Part shown: positions 1 to 8,520 of the stretch, piece after piece
How positions within the stretch are numbered: the stretch's first letter is position 1
Layout: each line of letters begins with the position of its first letter
DNA from: Verrucomicrobiales bacterium
GTDB taxonomy: Bacteria; Verrucomicrobiota; Verrucomicrobiia; Verrucomicrobiales; DEV007
Reading direction: 5' to 3'
DNA length: 23,056 nucleotides
NCBI GenBank assembly: GCA_013003335.1
Contig: JABDJT010000278.1
Coordinates: forward strand, 1 to 23,056
Translations under genes and position numbers: made by a program
The notes under the pieces: model-generated
The model's database searches: none
What the model was told of the DNA's origin: nothing
The model's input: only the letters and a program-made list of their open reading frames with translations

Positions 1-44
1 GAAATGACCAGCGCAAGCGGCAGAATTTTAGCGACGAAGCTCAT
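1..44 (-). CDS. 5' end of an exported protein gene (partial)
   Basis: An ATG at 44-42 on the minus strand opens a frame that runs off the left edge and reads MSFVAKILPLALVI. This is a short polar start with one lysine followed by a hydrophobic run, as expected for the front of a signal peptide. It overlaps the last 17 bases of the upstream cytochrome gene, matching the close packing of this operon. No convincing ribosome binding site is visible, so translation would rely on coupling. Only 14 codons are present, so the product cannot be named and the call rests on position and hydrophobicity alone. Confidence 0.4.
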   Translation of the reverse strand, partial: MSFVAKILPLALVI

Positions 45-2316
45 ATCGGATCGTGAAATTGGATTCGCCTTCGACAAGTGGCAGTTCGATGAGCAATTCC
101 TGCTCGCCGTCGCCGATTGGGCGCAAAATGGTTTTCTTTTTTGGCTCGAGGCTGATTTTCAATTCGGGTGTTTTAAAAACCGTTTCCGATTCCGTTTCAA
201 TTTTTCCAGTGAGAGGGCGAAACCAGATCGTTTCTGCTTCCGGTGCCGAAAACCGAATTTTGCGAACCAGAATTTTTCCGTCCGCATCCGATCGATCCTC
301 GATTTCCACCTCACCGCAGCGATATCGGAATGTCGGCACGTCCGCTTCATCGACCGAATATCCGAGAAACGCGTAGCCGTGATTTTTCGGATACAGCGGA
401 TCAGGATTGATCGGCTTTTCCTTCGACGTCTGCGAACGCAACGGCCACGAAGCAGATTCGTTCTGCAATTTCACGAAGGCGACATCCTGCGCGAACTGGA
501 CGGGCCGACCGATGGGATTGAAATTTCCGGACCCCTGTCCCTGCCACCCAACGCTGACGAATTCGCCTGTCCAAATCGCAGAGAGTGCTCCGTTCTGCGC
601 GTTGAAGGCGTAATTCAGCCCGCCCGGAAATCCGACCGCGATTCCACGATATCCCGCCACCCGGCTGCGACCGCGGTAGGTGCGCGGCTTGTCTTTCACG
701 ACCAGTTTCGAAGGCTCCGATCGAAGGCCGGAGGGATCGCGGGCTGATCGGCCAAGAGAAAAATAATGCCAGAGCGCCGCCAGCTGCCGGTCGGCATCGC
801 CTTCGAGAATATCCGTCTGCACCGCTTTTCCATCCGGGAAATAATTCGGCATCACGATCCCCGGCCGAAACGCTGCCGGATTTTTCATGTAGTTGGAAAA
901 CCAGGCTGGCTGGAGCCGCTGAAAAGAAGTCATCAGGTCGAGGCCCTTCAGACCGGGCGATTCCTTGCCGTTGTGGTTGTGGCAGGCGATGCAATTCAGC
1001 CCCTTGTCACCCATCAGCAAATGCGCCCCGTTTCGCACCATGGGCCGGTTCTCGCGATCCGGCTCGGGGAGTTCGACAGGATCAAGGTGGTCGGTTTTTG
1101 CAAAAAGCTCAGGCAACCCGGTCAGAGCCGAATCGCCGTAGCCCGGCATCCGCGTTTTCATATAGGGACGCACAGTCAGGCTGTCGTGAAGCACACCGTT
1201 CAGCCACTCCGGCTTTAATTTTGCGCCGACCAGCGTGAGCGGTGGCGGGATGCGCGATTCGTTTCCGAGGCCTTCCTCCGTGCTGCGAAAAAACGGGTCC
1301 ACATTTTCGGCCACGCCGCCGAAATCGTCGCGGACATGGCAGGCGATGCAGTTCAGTTGCGTCAGACGGAGGTCAATTTCCGCAGCTTCGGCGGCTTCCG
1401 GATCGGCCACTCGCAAGGCACTCCGAATGGCATCACGCTGCGAATCTGAGAGGTCAAAATCGGGCGCGGCACCCGAATCCGGGGAAAGGCATCCCGCTTC
1501 CAAATCAAATTTGCCTTTCGGCGGACCGGGAAAATCGGCTGAATGCTCAACGCCGTCCGCCTCGTGGCACGAAGCACAATGAAATTGCGAAAATGCCTGC
1601 TTCCCTTCGGCAATCAAATCGGCATCCGGCTTCTTTGCCTCGTCGGCCGGCGCAGCCTCGCCTTCGAGAAATTTCGCCAGGGCAGCCGCCTCTTCGCGAG
1701 TGAGCTTCATGTCCGGCATGCGGCCGGAGGGTCGGGTTTTCAATGGCTCGAGCAAAAATGCGGCCAGCTCGCCCGGCTGGAATTTTCCTTTAACGTGCGC
1801 CAGCGACAGGGCCATATCCCCCTGAATTTCCGATCCGTTTTCGTCGCGGGGAGAATGGCAGGCCACGCATCCGACTTCGTGAAACAACGTTCGGCCTGCA
1901 TCCGCATCGCCCTCTTCCAACGACTCCGCGTTCCCCTCCTTTTTTTCCAGCGTTCCCAAAAATGCCGCGAGGGCCTTTGCGATCTGTTCCCGCTCCTCCT
2001 TCGAAACCGATCCCAGCAAATCCGGCATCGTCGTCCCCGGATGAACTGCAGCCGGATCGGCGATGAACCGCTCCAGGAAATCCGAGGTCAGCCGCGAACC
2101 GATATCGGAAAAATTGGGCGCGGATTTCATGTGCAGCGAATCGAATCCCTCGTGGCAGGCGGCGCAGCGCAGCTCGCGGATCAGCAATTGTCCCTGCTGC
2201 GCTTCGTCCAGCGGGTGCTTTCCGTGCAGTCCGGGAATGACCGGCTCTGCCAGGCAGATGGAAGAGCCCACCAAAATAAATTCCAAACCGAATCCAACTA
2301 GCGCGAAAAATTTCAT
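28..2316 (-). CDS. Exported five-haem c-type cytochrome with C-terminal beta-rich domain
   Basis: The 762-residue product starts with a signal peptide (about residues 1-23). It carries five CxxCH haem sites, at residues 51-55 (CAACH), 150-154 (CVACH), 246-250 (CASCH), 322-326 (CIACH) and 441-445 (CIACH). Several downstream MP dipeptides (in TTMPDL, GRMPDM, TRMPGY and IVMPNY) fit axial methionine ligands. The last 220 or so residues are beta-rich, contain a GFPGGLNYAFNAQNG segment and have no haem site. Fused beta domains of this kind are familiar in PVC cytochromes, but their function is not known to me. The ATG overlaps the amidohydrolase stop as ATGA, so the two genes are translationally coupled. 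The likely role is periplasmic electron transfer for the oxidation encoded by the operon; the substrate is not readable from sequence. Confidence 0.85.
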   Translation of the reverse strand: MKFFALVGFGLEFILVGSSICLAEPVIPGLHGKHPLDEAQQGQLLIRELRCAACHEGFDSLHMKSAPNFSDIGSRLTSDFLERFIADPAAVHPGTTMPDLLGSVSKEEREQIAKALAAFLGTLEKKEGNAESLEEGDADAGRTLFHEVGCVACHSPRDENGSEIQGDMALSLAHVKGKFQPGELAAFLLEPLKTRPSGRMPDMKLTREEAAALAKFLEGEAAPADEAKKPDADLIAEGKQAFSQFHCASCHEADGVEHSADFPGPPKGKFDLEAGCLSPDSGAAPDFDLSDSQRDAIRSALRVADPEAAEAAEIDLRLTQLNCIACHVRDDFGGVAENVDPFFRSTEEGLGNESRIPPPLTLVGAKLKPEWLNGVLHDSLTVRPYMKTRMPGYGDSALTGLPELFAKTDHLDPVELPEPDRENRPMVRNGAHLLMGDKGLNCIACHNHNGKESPGLKGLDLMTSFQRLQPAWFSNYMKNPAAFRPGIVMPNYFPDGKAVQTDILEGDADRQLAALWHYFSLGRSARDPSGLRSEPSKLVVKDKPRTYRGRSRVAGYRGIAVGFPGGLNYAFNAQNGALSAIWTGEFVSVGWQGQGSGNFNPIGRPVQFAQDVAFVKLQNESASWPLRSQTSKEKPINPDPLYPKNHGYAFLGYSVDEADVPTFRYRCGEVEIEDRSDADGKILVRKIRFSAPEAETIWFRPLTGKIETESETVFKTPELKISLEPKKKTILRPIGDGEQELLIELPLVEGESNFTIRYELRR

Positions 2317-3248
2317 TCCAAGGGCAGCCGATACACTTTCGCCGCATTTCTCCAGTAGTAGTACTCCCGCGCTTCCTGCCCTCTTTTAGCGAAAAACTGA
2401 TCGACCAAATCCAGGAAACTCTGGTAGCTGCCGGTGTGCTTCGTGCAGGGCCAGTTGCTTCCGTAGACGAGCCGCTCCTGTCCAAATTTTTCCCACAGCA
2501 CATCCAGCACGGCGCGGTAGTGAGCCAAGTCCTGTGGAGCCGGCTGCGGAACGGAGCGCTGGTAAAGCCCCGAAATCTTGCAGCTCACGTTTTCATTTTC
2601 TGCCAGCTTTTCGACCGCGGCGATCCAGTCTGCCGGCGGGGGATTGCCGTCAAAATTGTAGCCGAGACAGTGATTCACCACGATCCGCAAATTCGGAATC
2701 GCCCGTGCCACCGCATCGATCGTCTCGATCCCGGGAATGCCGCCGCCGTTCGTGAGGTAATCCAGCGCCAGGTCGTGTTTCGCCAGCGAACGGAGGTTTT
2801 TCAGCACGGTTTCGTCCGTAAAATCGACCCCGCCCGGTCGGCGTGCTCGAACTCCGACAAACCGCTTGTCCTGTTTCAACCGGGCAATGTGCCCTTCGAA
2901 TTCTTCCAAGTGCACATCCACGTTACCGACCAGGCCGATGTAAAAATCCGCCTCGTCAGCCACGAGATCGAGCACCCAGTCATTATCCGAAAGATGATTG
3001 CTCGCCTCCACGATCACCACGCCCGTGACGCCTGCAGCCTTCGCCTCTTTCGAAAATTCCGCCGGCAGATGCGGTTTATTGAGGACTTTGTCGTCCTTAG
3101 GCGGCCAGGTGTATTCCACCTCCCGCGTCGTGTCGTAAAGATGAATGTGCGTATCGATCCGATGTTTCACCGGCTTCAATTCGTCGTCGCTGCACGAAGC
3201 GACAAAAATTGCCATGGTCGCGAGCGAAAGGAAAAACGCAGATTTCAT
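2313..3248 (-). CDS. Amidohydrolase-2 family lipoprotein (fuconolactonase-like)
   Basis: The chosen ATG at 3248 gives 311 residues opening with a lipoprotein signal whose lipobox VASC places the modified cysteine at residue 19. A GTG at 3335 would overlap the upstream stop as GTGA, but it adds 29 residues before the signal and would translate through a palindromic repeat, so it is rejected. The mature protein begins with the metal-binding HxH pair (His34, His36 in IDTHIHLYD). It resembles the COG3618 fuconolactonase/dicarboxylate-lactonase branch of TIM-barrel hydrolases, and VVNHCLGY supplies a further histidine. The usual GSDWP motif reads GSNWP, with Asn265 where many family members have Asp. 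It lies between the PQQ protein and the cytochrome, suggesting hydrolysis of an oxidised sugar or lactone at the cell envelope. The substrate is inference. Confidence 0.8.
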   Translation of the reverse strand: MKSAFFLSLATMAIFVASCSDDELKPVKHRIDTHIHLYDTTREVEYTWPPKDDKVLNKPHLPAEFSKEAKAAGVTGVVIVEASNHLSDNDWVLDLVADEADFYIGLVGNVDVHLEEFEGHIARLKQDKRFVGVRARRPGGVDFTDETVLKNLRSLAKHDLALDYLTNGGGIPGIETIDAVARAIPNLRIVVNHCLGYNFDGNPPPADWIAAVEKLAENENVSCKISGLYQRSVPQPAPQDLAHYRAVLDVLWEKFGQERLVYGSNWPCTKHTGSYQSFLDLVDQFFAKRGQEAREYYYWRNAAKVYRLPLE

Positions 3249-3273
3249 CGGCAGTTTTGTATCAGGACGATTC

Positions 3274-3318
3274 ACGAACGAACAGGGTTTGTTCACTGAG
3301 CAGCCCCTGCTGGTTCGT
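3274..3318. repeat. Palindromic repeat, copy A
   Basis: This 45-bp element has a left arm at 3274-3289, a 13-nt loop and a right arm at 3303-3318. The arms pair at 12 of 16 positions, with ACGAAC at the outer end and CAGGG towards the loop. The arm sequences, the 16-13-16 geometry and TTC at loop positions 3-5 recur at 7294, 16694 and 22924. It starts 13 bases past the PQQ protein stop, within the leader of the amidohydrolase gene. On the minus strand no T-run follows the hairpin, so it is not a standard intrinsic terminator for these genes. Confidence 0.8.
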
Positions 3319-3331
3319 TTTTTGGGAAAAA

Positions 3332-6300
3332 TCACTCGCCCGCGATAGCGATCACGCGGCCGTCTTTCGTGCTCATAAACAGCTTCCCGCCGGCGGCGGC
3401 CATCCCATCCCAGCGTGGGAGCGCGTCGATCTTGATTTCGGTGATGGTTTCGCCGGTGTCGGCTGAAACGGCGCGCAACACGCCTTCGTTTCCTTCCATC
3501 AAGGCATCCTGTTCGGCGAGAATTTTCTGCACCTTCGGATCGTCCTCGGCGATCTGTTTCCAGGTTTCGTTTTCGTTAAAGAGATCACGCGGGCCGGCCA
3601 CGAAGATTGTCCGGTCGGCCAAAACCATGGCGCGGGCGAGCAGCGGGACTTCCTTCGTCCAGTGATGTTTCACAAGCGTACCGCCCTGTTTTCCGCCGGT
3701 GTAACCACCGGCTTTTCCGGAAAATTCAAACGCGCCACCGACTTTTCCTTCCGCGATTTTCTTCACGCCGATGAGCCGACCGGTGTTGGTATTGCCGGAC
3801 TGGTCAGAGGCATCGCCCTTGTTGAAATCAGCGATCACGACCGGACTCGTATTTTCCGGAAGTGGCGCGTCAGTGGGATTTTTGAATCGGGCCGCGACTT
3901 CTTCCGCGGTCGCCGTGCCGTGAAACACGAAAACTTCGTCGATGACGCCTTTGAACGGCAGCTTCGATTTGTAGGCCCCGAGAGCCGTGCCGTCATCGGT
4001 GCCAACCTGCAGGCCTTGCGCCGGGCTCTTGGTGATGAAGGCGTCGGATTTTCCGGTGCCAACGAGTTTGCCGTTCACGTAGAGCTCGAGTTTTTTGTCG
4101 GCGGTGATTTGGCCGAAAAGATGCGTCCATTCGCCCATCGGGATCGCTTCTTTCGCGACGGCGGCGAACAGTTTTTCCTCGGAGGACCGGTATAGAAAAC
4201 GCGGCACGCCTTTTCGCATCGTGAGGCCGTATCCGATCGCCGGGCCGCCGTGAACGGCGATCGCGCCCTCCTTGTTTGTCGGTTTCACCCAGGCCCCGAC
4301 AGCGAGCGGTTTCAAAGACGGGTCGAGCGTTTTGGTGACGCCGAAATCGATCATCGAACCGACCTGTGCGCCCTGGCCTTTTCCTTTCCCTTTTCCGCGG
4401 CGGGTGTCTTTATCCTCGACGGCACTCAGCGCGCCTTCGGGAGCGTTCCGGCTGGCGGAAAAAAGCTGATGTTCCAGCGTGGTCGTCCACTTCAGGTATT
4501 CGGGTTTGCGCCCGAAGCCGTAGACATTTTCCGAATCAAAAACAAGGATCCGGCCGGAGGGGGTGTTTTTCCCGGCTTGGTAATAGCCGTTGTGGCCGCC
4601 GGCGAAACTTTTTCCGAACACCCAGTAGCTGCGGTGAAACCAGGTGTCGTCGAGAAAACTCATCGGCGCGAAAAGATGCTCTCCGTCTTTTTGAACGGCA
4701 CCCTGCGTCGCGGCATCGCCGGAGTGCGGACCGATTTCGAGGCGTTCGCCGGTCTCATCCATTTTCTGCGAGCGCATGTAAATGTAGCCGTTCGACGCGC
4801 ACAGAATGTCCGGAAGGCCGCTCGGCATTTGCAGCGTGGCGATTTTTTCCTGCAGGTTGTTACCTGTCTCAGGATTGATTTCGTTGATGATTTTCTCCGA
4901 ATTCACCTCGCCGGTTTTCACGTTGAGGTTGTAGTAGCGCAATCCGCCGTCGAGAAAATTGGAACGGCCGGCGACGAACAGTGCGTTGCCGTCTTTCACC
5001 AAAACTGAGCCGTGCACCGGCCAGACGGATTCGAGTTGCTCGAAAGCCATGTGACGCTCGCTCGACGGAGCCGCCTGGAATTTCCACGCCAGCTTGCCAT
5101 CGGTCGCGCGGAGGCAGTACACATGCCCGTCGGCACAGCCAAAAATCACTGAGCCGTCATGAATCGTCGGCGGGGAATCAACCCGGCCACCGGTTGTAAA
5201 CGACCACGCGATTTCGCCGGATTCGGCATCGAGCGCGTGAACGGTATGCTGCTCGATTTGCGAGACGAACACTTTTCCGTTTGCCGACACGAGCGCCGTC
5301 AGTTTGCCGCCGAGCTCGTTTTCCCAAACCGTGCTGAGATTTTCCGTGCCGATTTTTTCTTTGGTAAAACCGCTCCGCTGTCCGTCTCCACGGAATGTTG
5401 GCCAGTCGGTTTCCGCAATCGGTGCTGCGTCGATTTTCCCAAAAGCCGGGCCTTCCGCAAGTCGATTTTTGGTAGGTTCGTCAGGGCGGGGGCCGGCGGC
5501 GGACAGCGCGTTGAATCCATACAGCTTCGTTTCCGGGTAGCACGCGCAGTTGTGCGGCGGAGCGTAGGTCAGGCCGTTGGCGGGCATCACGCCGTATAAG
5601 CAACCGCCGCGAACCCAATGATTGATGTCCCAATGCTCCGACTGGGGATCGACAAACTCAATACCGGTTCGCGAAGGCATCAGGAAATTTTCGGTTGCCT
5701 TCGCAATATAGCAGCGGTGATGAAACCAGTACGTCTCGACGTTCGGCGAAAATTCTTTCACGACATCGCCCGTCATCAAATCGCGGCCCGTGAAAGTCCC
5801 CGAATCGCGACCGCTCGTGAGCGGAGCCGACCAGACCGTGTTTTTTAGAACGAGCAAATCCTCTGGCGATTGATACCCGCCCCGGGCGTGCGGCGCTTCC
5901 CAGAGCTGCTCGCCGGACGCGGCGTCGTAGGTGTGCATTTTTCGATCGCCGCCGGCAAACAACACCTTGTCGCCGACCACGACCATTTTCGGGCCGAAGT
6001 TGAATGTCATGCTCTGAACGCGGTCGGCCCTCGGTCCGGTCCAGAGTTCGTCGCCGGTTTTCCCGTCGCGGGCGACGACTTTTTCGCCGTCGTGATAGAA
6101 CGCGCGGCTTTCGCTGGCAGCGAGCGTGAGCGGCGATACAACGCTAACATGTTCCCAAAGTTTCTCGCCGGTTTTCGTGCTGTAGGCCTGCATTTTTCGC
6201 GGCAGCTCGTTCCACTTCCAGCGCTGACGGACGATTGTCTGATCGCCGGTTCCGCCGTTTTCGGGAACATAATCTGAAAGCTCGTGCGCCCCGTCCATCG

Positions 6301-7240
6301 CCATTAAATAGAGAGTGTCGCCATCGACGATCAGTTCCTCAGCCCCGTCCGAGCCGGCAAACTCCCGCACCGTTTTGCCGGTTACGGCGTCGATTTGTGA
6401 AACGGGCGCCGCGATTCCGAGCGTGACGTATACATGATCGCCCGTCGCCACGAGGCGCCGTGCGAGCTGGGTTGGTCCGGATTTCAGCGGCCAGAGATGG
6501 CTGTGCCATTCCGGAATATCGCGCTTCCACAGCACCACGCCATTGAAGGCATCGCGCGCGACGACCTTCCATTTCGGCGGCAGCTGGATCGAAATCCGCG
6601 AGCCTTCGTCCATGATGTAAAACAGCCGTCCCTCGTTCGAAACCAGCGCCGACATGCTCGCCATGCGGTCGTGGTGACGCGACCAGCGCGGGCTTCCGAC
6701 CCAGCGCATGTGCCGTGGCGGGCCGACCTTGTCATCCTTCGCGACCGCGTTTCCGCCGGCATTGTGGAAAAAATGTGACCAGTCATCGATGTCCTCCGGC
6801 CATTCTTTCACCGTTTTGTTCCAGTCGTCGCCATCCTTTTTCAAAAGAACGCCGCCCGGTCGCAGCACGCGCAAAATCTCCTCTTCCGCGACGTTTCCCG
6901 CGTCTTCGACGACCACGAGATTCGCCAGTTCCTCAAGATACGGCAGCCGGTCGCCTGAAAATTCTTCGATCGAAACCGGGCCATAAATTCCCGCTTTCCG
7001 AATCGCTTCCCGCGCCGATTTCACCTTCGCTGCATCCGGTTCCAGGCCGTGAACCAGGATCGATTCATTCGCGCGGAGCGCCGCGGTCACCTTTCCGTCG
7101 TCGCTTCCGAGGTGAACAACAAAGCCGCCGGTAATTTCGGATTTCTCGAGAATTTCCGACGCAATTTCATCCGGACTCTGCGAAAAAGCGGGAGTAGTCA
7201 GAAGAGCGAGCAGACAGAAAGTGAAACCGTGTTTCTTCAT
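3332..7240 (-). CDS. Secreted PQQ-type beta-propeller protein with methyltransferase-like N-terminus and LamG insert
   Basis: The 1302-residue product begins with a signal peptide (residues 1-20). Residues about 38-135 look like a Rossmann methyltransferase fold, with HLGSDDG as a glycine loop, an acidic GLEPD strand end and the LRPGGVLL strand. A WSHFFHNAGG...RWVGSPRWSRHH stretch (about 154-190) follows, then many PQQ-like propeller blades (DAESGEIAWSF, RATDGKLAWKF, DAASGEQLWEA). A LamG/concanavalin domain lies near residues 940-1115 (WTHLFGQI, ELYVNGKLVG, IDEVFVFHGTA). The final propeller strands come after it, so the LamG module interrupts the propeller. It appears to be the first gene of the operon with the amidohydrolase and cytochrome. 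It may be a quinoprotein-like oxidoreductase or a carbohydrate-binding scaffold. PQQ binding itself cannot be proven here. Confidence 0.8.
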   Translation of the reverse strand: MKKHGFTFCLLALLTTPAFSQSPDEIASEILEKSEITGGFVVHLGSDDGKVTAALRANESILVHGLEPDAAKVKSAREAIRKAGIYGPVSIEEFSGDRLPYLEELANLVVVEDAGNVAEEEILRVLRPGGVLLKKDGDDWNKTVKEWPEDIDDWSHFFHNAGGNAVAKDDKVGPPRHMRWVGSPRWSRHHDRMASMSALVSNEGRLFYIMDEGSRISIQLPPKWKVVARDAFNGVVLWKRDIPEWHSHLWPLKSGPTQLARRLVATGDHVYVTLGIAAPVSQIDAVTGKTVREFAGSDGAEELIVDGDTLYLMAMDGAHELSDYVPENGGTGDQTIVRQRWKWNELPRKMQAYSTKTGEKLWEHVSVVSPLTLAASESRAFYHDGEKVVARDGKTGDELWTGPRADRVQSMTFNFGPKMVVVGDKVLFAGGDRKMHTYDAASGEQLWEAPHARGGYQSPEDLLVLKNTVWSAPLTSGRDSGTFTGRDLMTGDVVKEFSPNVETYWFHHRCYIAKATENFLMPSRTGIEFVDPQSEHWDINHWVRGGCLYGVMPANGLTYAPPHNCACYPETKLYGFNALSAAGPRPDEPTKNRLAEGPAFGKIDAAPIAETDWPTFRGDGQRSGFTKEKIGTENLSTVWENELGGKLTALVSANGKVFVSQIEQHTVHALDAESGEIAWSFTTGGRVDSPPTIHDGSVIFGCADGHVYCLRATDGKLAWKFQAAPSSERHMAFEQLESVWPVHGSVLVKDGNALFVAGRSNFLDGGLRYYNLNVKTGEVNSEKIINEINPETGNNLQEKIATLQMPSGLPDILCASNGYIYMRSQKMDETGERLEIGPHSGDAATQGAVQKDGEHLFAPMSFLDDTWFHRSYWVFGKSFAGGHNGYYQAGKNTPSGRILVFDSENVYGFGRKPEYLKWTTTLEHQLFSASRNAPEGALSAVEDKDTRRGKGKGKGQGAQVGSMIDFGVTKTLDPSLKPLAVGAWVKPTNKEGAIAVHGGPAIGYGLTMRKGVPRFLYRSSEEKLFAAVAKEAIPMGEWTHLFGQITADKKLELYVNGKLVGTGKSDAFITKSPAQGLQVGTDDGTALGAYKSKLPFKGVIDEVFVFHGTATAEEVAARFKNPTDAPLPENTSPVVIADFNKGDASDQSGNTNTGRLIGVKKIAEGKVGGAFEFSGKAGGYTGGKQGGTLVKHHWTKEVPLLARAMVLADRTIFVAGPRDLFNENETWKQIAEDDPKVQKILAEQDALMEGNEGVLRAVSADTGETITEIKIDALPRWDGMAAAGGKLFMSTKDGRVIAIAGE

Positions 7241-7293
7241 CCCGCCATCGTAACGATTCGGATGGAATTGAAAAGCTCACGTTTGTCGCACGT

Positions 7294-7338
7294 ACGAACC
7301 GACAGGGTTCATTCGACGCACCAACCCTGATTGTTCGT
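7294..7338. repeat. Palindromic repeat, copy B
   Basis: The left arm is 7294-7309, the 13-nt loop is 7310-7322 and the right arm is 7323-7338. The arms match at 13 of 16 positions, with all mismatches in the middle: outer ACGAAC and inner CAGGGTT are perfectly paired. It begins seven bases beyond the dnaJ stop and lies upstream of the PQQ protein gene. No T-run follows on the minus strand. Confidence 0.8.
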
Positions 7339-7345
7339 TCCGGGG

Positions 7346-8512
7346 CTATTTGAAGAAGCGCTTGGCCTTTTCGAAGAACGACTCGTGAAGGGGAGAATTC
7401 TTTTCGTCGAGAGATTCGCCAAATTCACTGAGTTGCTTTTCCTGGTTTTTGGAAAGCTTTACCGGCACTTCGACCTGGACGTTGACAAACAAATCACCGC
7501 GTTTGTCGGAATTCAGGAACGGCATCCCTTTTCCCCGTAAACGGAAAGAGGTGTTGGTCTGTGTGCCCGGCGGAATCTTGATGGATGCTTTTCCATCGAG
7601 AGTTGGGACAACGAGTTCGCCGCCGAGAGCTGCAACGGTAACTGCGATTGGCATTTCGCAGTAGAGGCTGGTCTCATCGCGTTCGAAAATATCGTGATCT
7701 TTGATGTGGATCACGACGTACAGATCGCCGGCGGGACCTCCCCTGACTCCGGCGTCACCATTCCCGCTGGAACGAAGGCGGGCGTTTTCGGTGATGCCTT
7801 TGGGGATCGTTAATTTGATACGGCTGGTGCTCTGGGACCGGCCTTCCCCGTTGCAGGATCGACAGGGGTTGGAGACTGATTCGCCAGCGCCTCCGCATGC
7901 CGGGCAGGTTTGCTGAACCTGGAAAAAGCCCCGTGTCGAGATCACCTGGCCAGCTCCTCCACAGGTCTGGCAGGATCGAAAATCGACTTTTCCGCCATCG
8001 CCGCCCGTTCCTTTGCACGCGCCACAGGAATTGGCTTTTTCGAGTTCGAGTTCCTTCTCCGTTCCTTCGGCGGCCTCCTCCAGCGAGATCTGCAAATCAT
8101 AACGCAAATCCGATCCGCGCTGTTGGGGGCTCCGCCGACCTCCACCGCCTCCACCCCGACCACCAAAGATTTCCTCAAAAATCGAGCCGCCACTTCCTCC
8201 TCCGCCGCGTCCTCCGAATACTTCTCGAAATATATCGAATGGATCGGCTCCGAACCCACCACCGCTGGCGGCGGGGCCGGTGCCCTGACTGAAGGCAGCA
8301 TGCCCGTATCGGTCATAGGCGGCCCGCTTCTGGTCGTCCATGAGGACTTCATATGCTTCACCGAGTTCCTTGAACTTTTCTTCGGCCTCTGCGTCATCCG
8401 GGTTTTTGTCCGGGTGAAACTGAACCGCAAGTTTCCGGTACGCTTTCTTGATCGCCGACGATTCGGCATCGCGGCTGACGCCGAGAACTTCGTAGTAATC
8501 GCGTTTGTCCAT
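7346..8512 (-). CDS. dnaJ: Chaperone DnaJ
   Basis: This is a full-length type I Hsp40 of 388 residues. The J domain carries the HPD motif at residues 33-35, which stimulates DnaK ATPase activity. A long Gly/Phe-rich segment follows (roughly 75-130). Then come four zinc-binding CxxCxGxG repeats in order (CGACKGTG, CQTCGGAG, CPACGGAG, CRSCNGEG), and the C-terminal peptide-binding domains. It acts in the cytoplasm with DnaK and GrpE in protein folding. The gene starts eight bases after the grpE stop, so the two are co-transcribed. No dnaK or hrcA is present in the window and no CIRCE operator was found upstream. Confidence 0.97.
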   Translation of the reverse strand: MDKRDYYEVLGVSRDAESSAIKKAYRKLAVQFHPDKNPDDAEAEEKFKELGEAYEVLMDDQKRAAYDRYGHAAFSQGTGPAASGGGFGADPFDIFREVFGGRGGGGSGGSIFEEIFGGRGGGGGGRRSPQQRGSDLRYDLQISLEEAAEGTEKELELEKANSCGACKGTGGDGGKVDFRSCQTCGGAGQVISTRGFFQVQQTCPACGGAGESVSNPCRSCNGEGRSQSTSRIKLTIPKGITENARLRSSGNGDAGVRGGPAGDLYVVIHIKDHDIFERDETSLYCEMPIAVTVAALGGELVVPTLDGKASIKIPPGTQTNTSFRLRGKGMPFLNSDKRGDLFVNVQVEVPVKLSKNQEKQLSEFGESLDEKNSPLHESFFEKAKRFFK

Positions 8513-8520
8513 GAATGGTA

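Noticed and set aside
1543..2301. Long plus-strand frames opposite the cytochrome gene and elsewhere (for example 4-747, 18897-19898, 13568-14599 minus)
   Set aside because: They are antisense shadows of well-supported genes in GC-rich DNA and show no recognisable domain.
3274..3330. Repeat copy A followed by six T residues on the plus strand as an intrinsic terminator
   Set aside because: The T-run is on the plus strand, but the genes on both sides are transcribed on the minus strand; in their direction no T-run follows the hairpin.
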